DNA of 64,000 nt, taken from the NCBI GenBank assembly GCA_017163975.1, contig JAFFSR010000291.1, positions 4,283,001 to 4,347,000 on the forward strand, in the 5' to 3' direction. The position numbers and the translations under genes are program-made. Shown one piece after another: positions 46,127 through 57,789 of this stretch. This stretch comes from Anastatus disparis. Lineage: Eukaryota; Arthropoda; Insecta; Hymenoptera; Eupelmidae. Under the pieces are notes generated by a model that did no database searches, was not told where the DNA came from, and worked only from the letters and a program-made list of their open reading frames with translations. The stretch's first letter is position 1; every line of letters starts with the position of its first letter.

Positions 46127-49100
46127 ATGTCATCAACTAGGTGGAAAGGAAAATTTGTAAAAAAAAAACGTGCGTGAAATGATGTTGCAAAGATCTGCTA
46201 ATTGTAAAAAAATAGTAGAAATGCGTAATAAATCGAAGGAAGTGCGTGAACCAGAAAAAATAGTGGATTATGCAGTCAAAGGACATCGTCTCATTGATCT
46301 CGAGTACATGTCAAACAACATGAATTGCTCAGATTGCTCTGAAATTTTGTTAATTCAAGACTTGGAAAAAGAGACAGTAGCAGGTCTTGGTTCAACATTA
46401 AAAATAAGATGCCGTAAATGCTGTCTTTTAAATACAGTTCACTCAAGTCAACAGTACATCAATCCAAGTACAGGCAAAAGTGTGTTCGCAGTGAATTCAA
46501 AAACAGTTTTAGGTAAGCAGTTATTTTAATTAATTTATTTATTATTAAAATATCTATAAATTAATAAACTATGTGTATGCATATACAATTCCAGGAGCAT
46601 TGCATGCTGGAGTAGGACAAAGTCACATAAATAAAATATTCTCGTTGATTGATTTACCTGAAGTTAACTCTCATCTTTTTAAAACTCACGAAAGAATAAT
46701 TGGTCCTATAATTGAATGTGTAGCTAAAGAAACCTGCTCAGAAGCAACTGCATTAGAGCGTATCATGACTGCAGAATGCGTTGAAGATTTAAAAAAATTT
46801 TTGTAAGCTTAAAATCAGTAAAAAATGATTTTAATCCTTATTATAGGTGTGAATTTTGAAATTTGTAAATTGATGAAGTGATATTTTTATCAAGAATTGT
46901 ATATTTATTTAAACTTACTTATGTCAGGGTTTTTTAAAACTTTTTAATGAATTTTTTTAATCTATAATTTATTTCTGTATTTACAACAAGTATATATATA
47001 TATGTGTGTATAAAAATATACCATGAAAAATTATTATATATATATATCTATAATAATTTGACAAGTTTTTAAACAATTGTATACAAGATCTGAAGAGTTT
47101 ATATAGTTTTTACAATAAGTTTAATACACTATGTAAAATAATGATATATTTATATTTGCAGGAAATAATAATTATAACTGTACGCATCAATATTTACATT
47201 TTCATTTTTCTGCAATAAAGAATGAATTTATAATTATTCAGATTTTAAACAATTTTATTTAATATTCGTACACTCCATATTTTTCTATCCTATTTTTTTC
47301 AGGCCTGATGATTTGCAACATGAATTTTTAATAATAAATAGTGATTCATCTTCTAGTGAAAAACCTATAGTAAGAATTTTTGTTTCTTTTGACATGGGTT
47401 GGAGCCAAAGAGGAAGTGGTTATAATTATGACAGTTTGAATGGGTATTGTGCAATAATAGGCTTAAAAAGAGGAAAAGTTTTAGATTATTGCACAAGAAA
47501 TAGGAAATGTAAGATTTGTGATCTAGAACTCCATTCGCACATTAAAAAACCTCATGACTGCAGATTAAATTTTTCTGGTAGTCCGAAGGCCATGGATGCA
47601 GATGGAGCAACTCAATTGGTCACCAAAAGTAGTATACTTAAGGAACATAATGTTCAAGTTGGGGTTTTCATTGGTGACAATGATAGTAGTTCTCTATCTG
47701 CTATTAGAAATGCTTCGAGTCATGTAATAGTTAAACAGTCAGATATGAATCATACAACAAAAGGAGTAGGTAATATGCTGCATGAAATTCATAAGAATCT
47801 GAAGACTGATCCGGAGAAAGAATTAAGCAATGATGTTATCAAACATATTCAACGATGCTTTTCTTATGCAATACATCAAAACAAAGGACACGTATCAAAA
47901 ATTCAAGTAGCTTTAGAAAGTATTCCCCATCATTCATTCGATAACCATCAGAATTGTGGTACATGGTGTAGTACGGATTCAGAAAATAGAACAAGTGTAA
48001 GGCTTAGCAATAAAATTTTGTTTGAAAATTTGGTAAAGTTATTTGCTCAGCTATCTGAAAATGCTTATAAATTTGCCAGTGCTGCTAGTAGCCAAGCAAA
48101 TGAAAGTCTAAATCACTCGATGACAAGTAAAGCTCCAAAAGGAATTTCTTACACTACTACGGAGTCTGCAGACTTTAGATTTGCTGCTACAGTTGCTCAA
48201 AAAAATGATGGTCTAAATTATCTGAAACGAACCTTGGATAAATCATCAATCCCTTACCAAGAAGAAAAATTAAATAAAATTATCAGTGACCACAATAAAC
48301 ACATTTTAAAAATAAAACAAAAAATTTCCAAACCAGATTTTAAAAAAAAAGGATTGATTTAAAAGCCAAACGAGTCCAATTAAGGAATAGAAAAGAAAAA
48401 TTAGAAGGTGATAGGTATAAAAGTAATATGTCTTTATTCGACAAGCCACAAGCAGTCATTAGTAATTGCATTAGTAAACAAGATTCAGACACACCTTGTA
48501 AATATAATGATCACAATTTTGAAATAGTTTTCTTTGATTTAGAAACTGGTGGACTAAGTAGTAACAGTGATATATTACAAATAGCTATGAAATGTCAGCA
48601 ATATACTTTTAATGCATACATTACTCCTAGTAAACCTATTAATTCTTCAGCCACAAAAGTAAATGGATTCAGTAAAGCACAAAAAAAACTTTTTTAGCAT
48701 GGAGTAGAAGTAGTTACATTATCTAAATTAACAGTATTTACAAAACTACTGGAATTTTTTAAAATATTCACTAAAAAATGTGTTCTTGTGGCACATAATT
48801 GCCCCTTTGACTCAGGATTTTTGGTATCAACTATTAACAAATTATCTTTACTTAAAGAATTTGAGAATCATATACATGGATTCAGTGATAGTTTACCTAT
48901 ATTCAGAAAAAAATTTCCCAACAGGCCAAATGGTTATAAATTAACAACTCTGGTAATTGAGTTACAAGAGCTTTCATGTGATGGAGCACATGATGCTCTC
49001 TTTGATGTATTGTTATTAGAAAAGCTGTGCCAAAGTTATATGGATGCGACTGAAATAACAGCTAATGCAATATCTGTTTCTATGACAATGATTATTATTG

Positions 49101-49349
49101 AAAGTAGGGAAAATAAAAAAAAGTTTCTTCCTTCATATGCACCAATGAATGGAATTATTAGTTCTGCCTTACAATGCAGACTAATAGATCATGGAATCAC
49201 TTATGATGACATAGTCAACACATTTAAGACGACTGAAGGTATTGAAAAAAACCAAATCTTTATTAGAAAAAATTGTTGATGGAAAAGCAACAGTTATCAA
49301 AACAAAAAAAGTTTTAAATAAAATATTAGATTATTTAAAAGTAATTTAA
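46127..49349 (+). pseudogene. DDE transposase-DEDDh exonuclease gene, three exons, nearly intact
   Basis: Exon 1 (46127-46512) starts ATG-TCATCAACT and encodes a basic N-terminus, a C-x2-C segment MNCSDCSEIL and RCRKCCLLNT. Introns are 46513-46594 (GTAAGC...CCAG) and 46803-47302 (GTAAGC...TTTTCAG). Exon 2 gives ALHAGVGQSHINKIFSLIDL. Exon 3 holds the DDE core: FVSFDMGWSQRGSGYNY (Asp codon 47391), CKICDLELHSH and PHDCRLNFSGS (Cys/His pairs), FIGDNDSSSLSA (Asp codon 47676) and SSQANESLNHS (Glu codon 48102). Next to it is a 3'-5' exonuclease of the DnaQ/TREX kind. Interruptions are an extra A in A10 (46159-46168), a -1 change in A9 (48342-48350), TAG (48695-48697) and a +1 change in A7 (49245-49251). 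Splice phases join correctly. Confidence 0.82.
48351..49349 (+). pseudogene. DEDDh exonuclease part of the transposon gene
   Basis: Reading continues without a start codon from the transposase in the -1 frame through DLKAKRVQLRNRKEKLEG. Motif I is VFFDLETGG (Asp 48536, Glu 48542). Motif II is VAHNCPFDSGFL (Asp 48809). Motif III is GAHDALFDVLLLEKL (His 48989, Asp 49004). These are all five residues of a DEDDh 3'-5' exonuclease. After an A7 frame change, SLLEKIVDGKATVIKTKKVL finishes at TAA 49347-49349. Fusion with a transposase suggests a role in trimming DNA ends or transposon intermediates, which is an inference. A TAG in the segment after KKLF separates motif I from II and III. Confidence 0.82.
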
Positions 49350-50254
49350 ATTTTAAAATAAAAGATGAATATATTTAATAGTAAGTTGTTTTCAAATATA
49401 AATTTAAGCATGTATATAGTGATATGTATGTTATTTGAAAAATGTTTTTTTATTCACATAAAGTTTATGTTCATAATATTAAATTATTTTAAATAAATTA
49501 CTTTATATTATGTATTTTTGATAAAATAAAAATACTACATAAGTAATATCGTTTATATTCATATAAATTATTATATTTATCACCATTAAAATTCATTAAA
49601 TACAAAAAAATAAAAATATCTATCCTAAATTTTAATTCAATTGCAAATATTGTTTTACTGTTTAGAGTAAACTATACACATTATTTACATTGCAGCAGAC
49701 TACTGTCTATATAGTCAACGCTCTTTCAATCTGCGACGTTGCCAAATCGCAACTTTGTAAAACTCGAACTATTGCAAAACCTATGATATTTACATTTACA
49801 TTTTCATTGCAAAATTACTGATAACCTATATAAAATAACATATCAAATTATTCCTGAGGAAACGACCTTTCATTATAGCATAATTTTTTTACATTCCGTA
49901 TGTAGGGTATGAGTGAAAATTCCGTGACAATTGTTGAATTCACGATCTTGCCATTAGCACCCATGTTAAACTAGGCTATTTTTATAATTCATTTAAAAAA
50001 AAAATAGTGTGATAACAAGTGTTGAAAAAATTATTGGTTTTTTCTCGAATGCTAAATGACATAATCTGAAAATTTCATGAGTTTCTGTATGTAAAGTCAT
50101 TACCTCTGAACATCCTTAACAATATTCTTATGAATTTACACAAAAAGTTCTAAAATATAGGTGTAAGTGCATTTTTAGTTTTTTATCTTGTAACAGATAC
50201 ATCTAAGAAAAAGGTATAGGCATATAAATTTTGTATTCAGCGTATAAGAAATTG

Positions 50255-50642
50255 AATTTAAGGAGATGTAAACCGGACACTACACCTGTACTTATAGATA
50301 TTAGCTTCCTTTCTATTTTATTGCTGAATTTCCAGAAACGAAATGCATTAGCTTGTAGTATGTATCATGATGATTATTTTGATAAGTTTTCAAATAAATT
50401 CATTTATTAGCTTTTAAGATATTTGGATTCCTGTACAAAATTGAAAAATTTCAATAAATAATTTTGGAACCCAAAATTTTCAATAATTAATGAATGAATT
50501 CATTTAAAAATTTAACTGAATAATCTTCACGGTACATACTACAATTTAATGCATTTTTTTATAGAAAATTTTACAATAAAATGTAAAGATAGTGAATATT
50601 TATGAGTATAGGTATAGTGTCCATTTTACATCCCCTTAAATT
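50255..50642. repeat. Palindromic element with TTTAAGGAGATGTAAA ends
   Basis: The left arm ATTTAAGGAGATGTAAACC and the right arm, inverted, ATTTAAGGGGATGTAAAATG match, and similarity continues for much of ~190 bp (GCATTAGCTTGTAGTATG against its counterpart at 50.54-50.56 kb). It lies just outside the TTAA transposon. A related copy lies in E2 (32725-33015). Confidence 0.65.
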
Positions 50643-51352
50643 GGTTGGTTTTAAATTTGACTTACTTTTACTGTAAAAATTCAATAACACAATTCCTGTC
50701 TTATTATCTCTTGGACTGTTAACATTGTTCAATATGTAAAATTATTTCTTGACTAAAAATAAAATTAATTTTTCTTTAAAGTGTTATTGTATCTTGAGAT
50801 AAATTATATTTAAATTATGAAAGAAATAAAGTAGAAATAATTTTCCAAATCTTTTCCATCAAATATACAAAGGATATTTTAGTTACCAATCATAATTTTC
50901 AAGAAATTCAATGATATTCAATTTTTTTCTAATAAACAATTCCATTCTTAATCTTATAAGAAAAGAATTTCACATATAGTTACCTGTCATCATGTGTTAT
51001 TGGAAATATTAGCAGTGTTATATAACTTTGAACTATGAAATGAACAAAAATTTTTTAAAATTCAGTATTTAAGAATATTTTTCATGTGCTACGGTGGCAC
51101 ATGATTTGTTAAAAAAATCTCAAGGTTTGGTTCACTCTAAATCTTTCAGGAAATATTTTTTAATATATTTCAATATTTGTGAAGTATACAACTATTTCTA
51201 TAAATGCTTGCGAAGGGACATCTGCAACCGATGAGCCCAAGTTAACATTAAAATGAGTAAATGTAACTAAAAATCACATTTTTCATTATTTTTAATTAGA
51301 TTTAAATTTTTCAAAAGAGATCACCGTTTTGCACGACTCTGAAATTTATAGG

Positions 51353-51354
<2 letters not shown>
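50643..51354. other. AT-rich spacer
   Basis: No feature recognised. Confidence 0.5.

Positions 51355-51406
<52 letters not shown>
51355..51406. repeat. (TA)n microsatellite
   Basis: Uninterrupted TA run. Confidence 0.95.
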
Positions 51407-51407
<1 letters not shown>

Positions 51408-51789
51408 CCTATTTTGATGATTTTCTTGGATATGGGATCATTGTTCGAAACCTCGAAAAGTGGTATTTCAATGCTTTAAATGACTTTAGCTCAGCAAATG
51501 GCTACATTAGCACTTTTAAATTAATTATTTCTGAAAATTTAGAATATTTTAAAGAAAAAAGTTTTTCAGTGATAAATTCCTAAAACGCAACGCAACTGAG
51601 TAATTTAAGCTTAAAATTAGTCAAAAATGTAAAAAATATGGTTTTTGCTCAACTTTGAAGCCTTGTAGCTCTAAAAATATGTACCAAAGCAATCTGAAAA
51701 ATTCTGAGTGGTTCATAATATGGAAAAGAACCATTTTACCAATTCCTGGCGAAAAAAATTTTTCGTCCTTCGATTTGACAGAGAATGGG

Positions 51790-51790
<1 letters not shown>

Positions 51791-51852
<62 letters not shown>
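51791..51852. repeat. (TA)n microsatellite
   Basis: Uninterrupted TA run. Confidence 0.95.
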
Positions 51853-51856
<4 letters not shown>

Positions 51857-52019
51857 GTTAGCTGGCTAAATATCGCATAGATAATTTAAGTACCTTAGGC
51901 TCACGATAGGTGGTTAAATATAGCATAGATAGTTAAAGTGCCTTAGGCTTACTTAAGGAAGCAACGATTTACAGTACAGTTATCTTACATCTTTAGTATC
52001 ATTTGATTTCTAGATATTG

Positions 52020-52870
52020 AGATCTATTTTGAGATATGTCCGGAACTTATTAAGAAAATAAGCCATAGTGTCCAAATTTTTTCGGATTACGCAAAAAAAT
52101 TATTTATAATACCGCAACTAAATTTAGAATGTTGAAAAATTTAGCAGAACACGAGGAAATTGTTTTTACTATGTGGGGAAAGAGACAAATAGTGAAAAAA
52201 ACATTAACAATATCCGATTTCATATACAATTTTACCACTTGGACGGCGAAAACAAGCGTCCACATACATATAAAAAACATACAACGAAAAACAATTAAAA
52301 AAAAAGAGATGGCCAAAATTAATTCCAAACATCTAGTACTGAATGGTGATTGTTCTGAAAACTGAGCCGTGATTCTTAGAAGCCCAGCTCACGGTAATCA
52401 CTGGGTCAATCAACAGAATTCTATTTTTACAGCGATTCGTCACCAGGGAAAAGTAACAAAAAGTTTTGCCGTCGTCAGTGATGATACAAAAGACAGTTTC
52501 GCTCATACCTTATTAACAATGCATGAAATCATTGATTTGATGAAAATTATAACAGATGGAGTCGCAAGTCATCGAAAATCGATTACAATTGCATGGAATG
52601 AAAAATGCTTCCAACAATGAAAAATGATTATTTTCAGCTACAGGTCACGTGAAAAATGCATTCGAGGGTGTCGGTGGATTAGTAAAACACTATGCAACTT
52701 TTCAAAATTGAAATGTTGAATCAATACAAGACGCAAATGCTTTTGTAAAAAAAGTTTAATCCTATACTGACGTAATTATACTTATTCTACTAACAAAAGA
52801 AGATATTAAAATTTTCAGACAAAGTAAAATAAAAGAGTGGCTCAAGGCCCCCAAATGGACTGGCATCCAC
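52020..52870 (+). pseudogene. Transposase-like pseudogene (RNase H-type family)
   Basis: Pieces in at least two frames read in order: LAEHEEIVFTMWGKRQIVKK, LVLNGDCSEN, a TGA stop (52363-52365), AVILRSPAHGNHWVNQ, KSFAVVSDDTKDSFAHTL, KIITDGVASHRKS, FSATGHVKNAFEGVGGLV and SIQDANAFVKKV. The blocks D-x-SENY, SDGxASxxK and GHxKxxxDGxGG are, from memory, conserved in a multi-copy family of insect and cnidarian proteins with a transposase-like core. It is a different family from the genes at 29.2 and 46.1 kb. Several stops and a frame change near 52620 show decay. No terminal repeats were found. Confidence 0.55.
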
Positions 52871-53153
52871 ACGGAAAAAAATATTGGCGTCGCACAGTCC
52901 TAAAAAATATCAGTATAAAGTCTATCGACTTTTAGTATGGAAATTGTATAATGTACAGCCAAAATAAGTTCTACATATCGTCTGTCTTGAGAATGATAAA
53001 ATAAAGGACTTAAGTAAACCCACTTGTGTCTCATGCAAGTCTCATACAATGTACATGAATACCCCCGCCAGTCACAAAACCTATTCCGGCTCATGCAAAG
53101 GACTGGGTATTAACAAGCGTATATCCCCCTCCAGTCTCATCGCACGATATACT

Positions 53154-53285
53154 GACTTATGCCCCAAGCACAATATCCCGCAATTTATTTGCTTATAGTT
53201 GGCTCTAAAAATTCCCTAGGCACGATCTAGTGGATTGGCGTGTCCGCCGAATAAATTGCGGACTATTATGCTCGGGGCATAAGTC
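53154..53285. mobile_element. Foldback MITE with GACTTATGCCCC ends
   Basis: Left GACTTATGCCCCAAGCAC and CGCAATTTATTTG pair with right CGAATAAATTGCGG and GCTCGGGGCATAAGTC. The loop is ~55 bases. It is non-coding. Confidence 0.75.
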
Positions 53286-53742
53286 TTGCTCACCGGCCAC
53301 ATTCTGTCCCATGAATGGTTTTCTATTTGTTCCATACTCGACACGTTCGGAAACACTATTACATAGACGCGCAAGAGTCTCGTCATTAGATCTTTATATA
53401 TAATTTGGTCTCGCATGATAGGAAATTATATTAAATACTTTTAATTTTGCTTTTAATTATTTATGACCAACTCAAGAATGTTTAGCAAACAATTAAAAAA
53501 CAAATGCGACATTTTTCTTAAAATTAGAAAAACTGATTATTTAAATGAGGCATTATGTTTCAAATGTTATATTTTCATAAAATAAACTACAATAATTCTT
53601 GCCATGTATATGATTTACGCATATGCAATATGTACATATTATGTAATTTATTACTTAATTAACCATATCTTTTTTGCAATAAATCATTTTTATATTGTTC
53701 TAAAAATATAAGAAGGATTTATTTATAAAATTTAAATTTTTT

Positions 53743-54079
53743 ATTTCTTTAGAAGTAATTAATAAGTTACGATTTTCAAATTTTTAAAAGAAAAATTTTC
53801 AAGTATTTCCTTATATTTCTAATCTTAGTTTTATGTTCATTTAAAATAATAAGAAAAATTTTAGAGTAAGGCTTCTTATTTATTGATTAAATTGTGAAAT
53901 AAATTTGATTATTTCTTTAGAAGTAATTAATAAGTTACGATTTTCAAATCTTTAAAAGAAAAATTTTCAAGTATTTCCTTATATTTCTAATCTTAGTTTT
54001 ATGTTCATTTAAAATAATAAGAAAAATTTTAGAGTAAGGCTTCTTATTTATTGATTAAATTGTGAAATAAATTTGATTA
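53743..54079. repeat. 168-bp direct tandem duplication
   Basis: ATTTCTTTAGAAGTAATTAA begins at 53743 and again at 53911. By eye the two copies differ at only about one position, so the duplication is recent. Confidence 0.92.
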
Positions 54080-54844
54080 ACAAAAGCTTTACTAAATATA
54101 TGAAATTACTTAGACAAGGACAGATAAAATTGAGATACTCCATAATTCTCAACTCGTAACCCCTTTTACTTATTATGAGGAGACTATTTGAGATCAAAAT
54201 CTTCACTTTAATAAATTTAATATTGTCATTAATATAAAATATTTAATCAATTCCATTAAAAAAAAATTTGAATTTATTCATTTCAACATATATCTTAATA
54301 TAATAAAATATTTTATTATCTGTTCTCACAGAAGCGATTTCATAGATTTAATAAAGTTCTTATTAATTTAATCAAATTTTTTCCAAAATGTTATTATTAG
54401 ATAAGAAATCTTCCGCTAAAATTTTTCTCATTATTTTTTATAAACGTAAAATTAAAATTATAAATATAAGGAAATATTTGAAAATCCTATTGCAGTAATT
54501 GTTTCAATATTAAATAAGAAAAATAATTATAATTGCAATAATAATTAAATATTTAAATATTAAGTATTTGGAAATAATCAAATAAGGCTACTATTTCTAC
54601 CTTGACTGAAAGTGACAGTGTTTTTTTTTAAATAATTCTGTAACTTTTGGAAGGCATTCACTATTTCTTTTATCTTTATATTTTGTTGATTAATAAAGTA
54701 AATAAATAATAACCTATGATATATTTTTCTCGAATATGTTTAAAATTGTAACGGTTATTTTGCACACGTTACAAAAAAGAATTAGCTTTTAATTAAATAT
54801 TATTTTTAGCTGAGTCTTTAAATCTACTATATGCGGAGTTGCTG
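54080..54844. other. AT-rich spacer
   Basis: Nothing recognisable. Confidence 0.5.
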
Positions 54845-54849
54845 AAATT

Positions 54850-56042
54850 TGTAAGAATTTCACTAAATATTATACAGCGAACTCCGATTGTGCTAGCTAG
54901 TAAGGCTATTGATAAACGACAAAATCTTATGTGATATACTTGTCGCTTGCTGCACACACTGCGTCTCACTCTCTCTAACTTTTACGTGATCAAGAGACGC
55001 GTTGCCGGTAGCGCAGTTTTCCTTCGTGAGGCAGGTTCCAAAATACGTTATATTAAATTATATGATATTACGTAACTAATTAATTTACACCTGCTCACAA
55101 GGACCGCGAAGGCGTCGGAGTAAGCAACGGGAAATATATATTTTATGTTAAATATAGTCAGGCAATTTGAATTAATTGAAGGCCCGTTTCAATAGAAAAC
55201 AAAATTAATTTATTATAAGAAAAATATAAATATAATAAGGATAAAGTATAAACTAAATGAGAATGAAATTGAATAATATATATAAAGTAATGTGCGCGTC
55301 TAATGAGAGAGTAAGCAAAAGGGAGGGCGCGTCGCGAACTAATTAGAACTCGCTTATGACGCTGATCGGTTATATCACCGATGATACAATATACCCAAAC
55401 AAGTATCTCTCGAGGAAGAGACACTTGGATATCGCACTGTATAATTAAACTTACAATAACGCACTGGCCAGCTTACACTAATTACCTACGTGCACGTAGA
55501 TGCCGCTCGCCCGTTACCGTAGCTTCTCCCCTGTACGTAACCAATACGTAGATGCTCTACAGTAGGTCGGTGAAAGACGTCTCTTCCCGATCCTTGAATT
55601 TCGCTGAGCTCTGCCAACGTAGTTGCCTTGGCGTAGATCGGTGGAATCCTATACACGCCGATCGACGTATTTGCTGGCACTTAATGGCTGACCGCTAAGA
55701 CACGCGAAAAGTGGTCAAGCAAAACTCTACAGAAAGAATTTCTGAGAGTTGCAACTAGCCAATATAATACAATACGCTAGTCGAAATAAACTAACGACTT
55801 TTATCTAAGACAATGTTACGCGCTATCAATTGCGAACTTAGTCTAACGTATTATAAGACCACGTGGTGAAATCTTTTAACAAGCACAGCGCGGCTTAGGT
55901 TTCGTGTTAACGCAACGGTATCCGGAAACTCTCTGAAGCGCCTCGCGCTATATACTCGTCTTAGACGAGATATATGACCGAGCGTCTATCCTATTTTTAT
56001 ACCTAAGCGCACAAGATTCAAACACGGTAGAATACCGTTACA
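54850..56042 (-). mobile_element. Solo LTR, ~1.19 kb
   Basis: Starts TGTAAGAATT and ends ACCGTTACA, flanked by a perfect AAATT direct repeat (54845-54849, 56043-56047). The terminal TGTAA/TTACA inverted bases are typical of LTRs. On the minus strand a TATAAAAATAG box lies ~45 bases from the TG end, suggesting a minus-strand promoter. The block is noticeably richer in G+C than its surroundings. The open frames in it (55158-55424, 55486-55680 minus) show no domain. The length suggests Gypsy or BEL/Pao. Confidence 0.72.
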
Positions 56043-56047
56043 AAATT

Positions 56048-57649
56048 TAAGTATAGAATTACTATTTTAATTATAATTATTTTCATTATTTGATATTTCA
56101 ATATCGGTAAAAATTACCACATCATTGCTAATAATTTTTTTTTTAACTTGTAGCCGAAAAATGGTTTTTCATAATTTTAAGAAGAGCTAAAATTTTAAAA
56201 TGGCTCAAACAATTTTTTTTAAATGCGAAAATTTTTAACATAATTAAAAAATTTTTTTCATTGGAACAATACAAATCGGATAAAAACTTTTTGAATACAT
56301 TTCATTTCTATTTTATTTAATTTAGACGATTTCCTATTTCTTTTCTAACATTAGACCGATCATTCTATACTGTATGTAGTGTTAAATAAAAATTATAAAA
56401 TATAAATACATCTATTTCATATTATTTACATTACATTACATTATTTTAAGCAAAACTATAGAACGATATTGACCTATTTTTCTTTGATATAATCAAAATT
56501 TTTTTGTTCATCAATAATCATAGCTTTTATATATAAAAACTTTTTAGCATAAAACAATACAATAAAAATTTTATTCGTGGGTCTAGCAAATAGTTTATAT
56601 ATAATATTTATAATATATCGTTGTATTTAAAAAAATTTTATTCAATATATGAAATATTACTACAATAGTTATTTTTTTAAATCTTTTGTCCTAAAATATC
56701 GTATGATACCATAATTAAGGAAGTATGAATAAGAAGAATTTTCATTTTTATTTATACAATATAAAAGACAGGGACAATATATATCTGTAGGAAATAATAT
56801 ATTCAATTTTATTTATATGTATATAAGTATTTAACGATTGTTTAATTGATTTCAGAACTTTCATGAACTAAAATTGCAAATAAATCAAATTAAAAGTATA
56901 CAATTGATGATTTTTCAATTTATTTCAATATTTGTAACAGCTGAAATTAAAATTAGTATGCAAATAAGTTATAATATTTAGAATGTGTTAAAAAAAACAA
57001 AAATATTTGATACCCAAACGCCTGAAATATAGTTTTTACAAAAGTTTATTTATTTAATTTAAGAACTTAAATTCAAACCTTATTTTTCGGATAATAAAAT
57101 CAATAGTATATACTTTACGATTAGTTCTAGTATTATGATAATTACTATAAACAGTTTTTTTAAAAGATAAATTTCAAGTATTCGAAATATTATAAACAAA
57201 TGGTTATATATTTATGTATTACAAGTTACTTTTATGTTCAATTAAAAAAAATGAATAAAAGAAAAAATACTTGATGATTAAACAATTAATTCGAATACTT
57301 TCATTAGTTAAATTTTGAAATAATTATTTCTATGTTTAAAAAAAATACTTCATACAATGAAAAATCAGAATTAGATTCAAATATTATTTGGATTTTCTTG
57401 TTATATATAAGATTTTACAATTCTATTAACTTTATGTTTCAAGTTATTTTATTGTAGTAACAGAATGCTTAAGTTCAGTTTTCTAATAAATAAAATCTAA
57501 TAATAAATAATTGAATTAAATAGCTAAATAATATAATTAAATGAATTCTTGCGCACCAATTTATAAAGAAATCAATGACGGAACTCTCATACGTGTACGT
57601 ATTAACCCTAGCAAACACATCCAATACGAAACGAATTAAAAATTATTTA
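56048..57649. other. AT-rich spacer
   Basis: No coding region or element recognised over 1.6 kb. Confidence 0.5.
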
Positions 57650-57789
57650 TTCTAAAATACTCAAATTCAAATATATCTACTCATTATTTGTTCTAACATA
57701 CTCAAACATTGACTCTCATTATTTTTTTTGAGGTACTCAAATATCAATTCTCACAAGAACAGGTCCCCACCTCCGGGAAACGAATTTTT

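Larger units (their letters stand above)
45732..50115 (+). mobile_element. TTAA-type DNA transposon encoding transposase plus exonuclease
   Basis: Perfect 14-bp inverted ends GGATGTTCAGAGGT (left) and its complement at the right are each flanked by TTAA (45728-45731 and 50116-50119). TTAA target sites are the hallmark of piggyBac and Kolobok elements. The encoded transposase belongs to the Pfam Mutator-like domain group that I associate with Kolobok elements. The 4.4-kb body contains one plus-strand gene of three exons and AT-rich non-coding flanks of ~0.4 and ~0.8 kb. The intact termini and nearly complete gene suggest a young or recently active family. It sits directly beside the CCTAGTGG end of E1 copy 2. 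Confidence 0.85.

Noticed and set aside
46127..49349. The spliced transposase-exonuclease gene as a host gene
   Set aside because: It is enclosed by perfect inverted repeats with TTAA on both sides and has transposase catalytic motifs.
45719..50128. Mutator-type 9-bp target duplication around the 45.7-50.1 kb transposon
   Set aside because: The 9-mers outside the ends do not match; TTAA immediately outside both GGATGTTCAGAGGT ends explains the boundary better.
51329..51861. Open frames rich in Tyr-Ile
   Set aside because: They are translated TA microsatellites.
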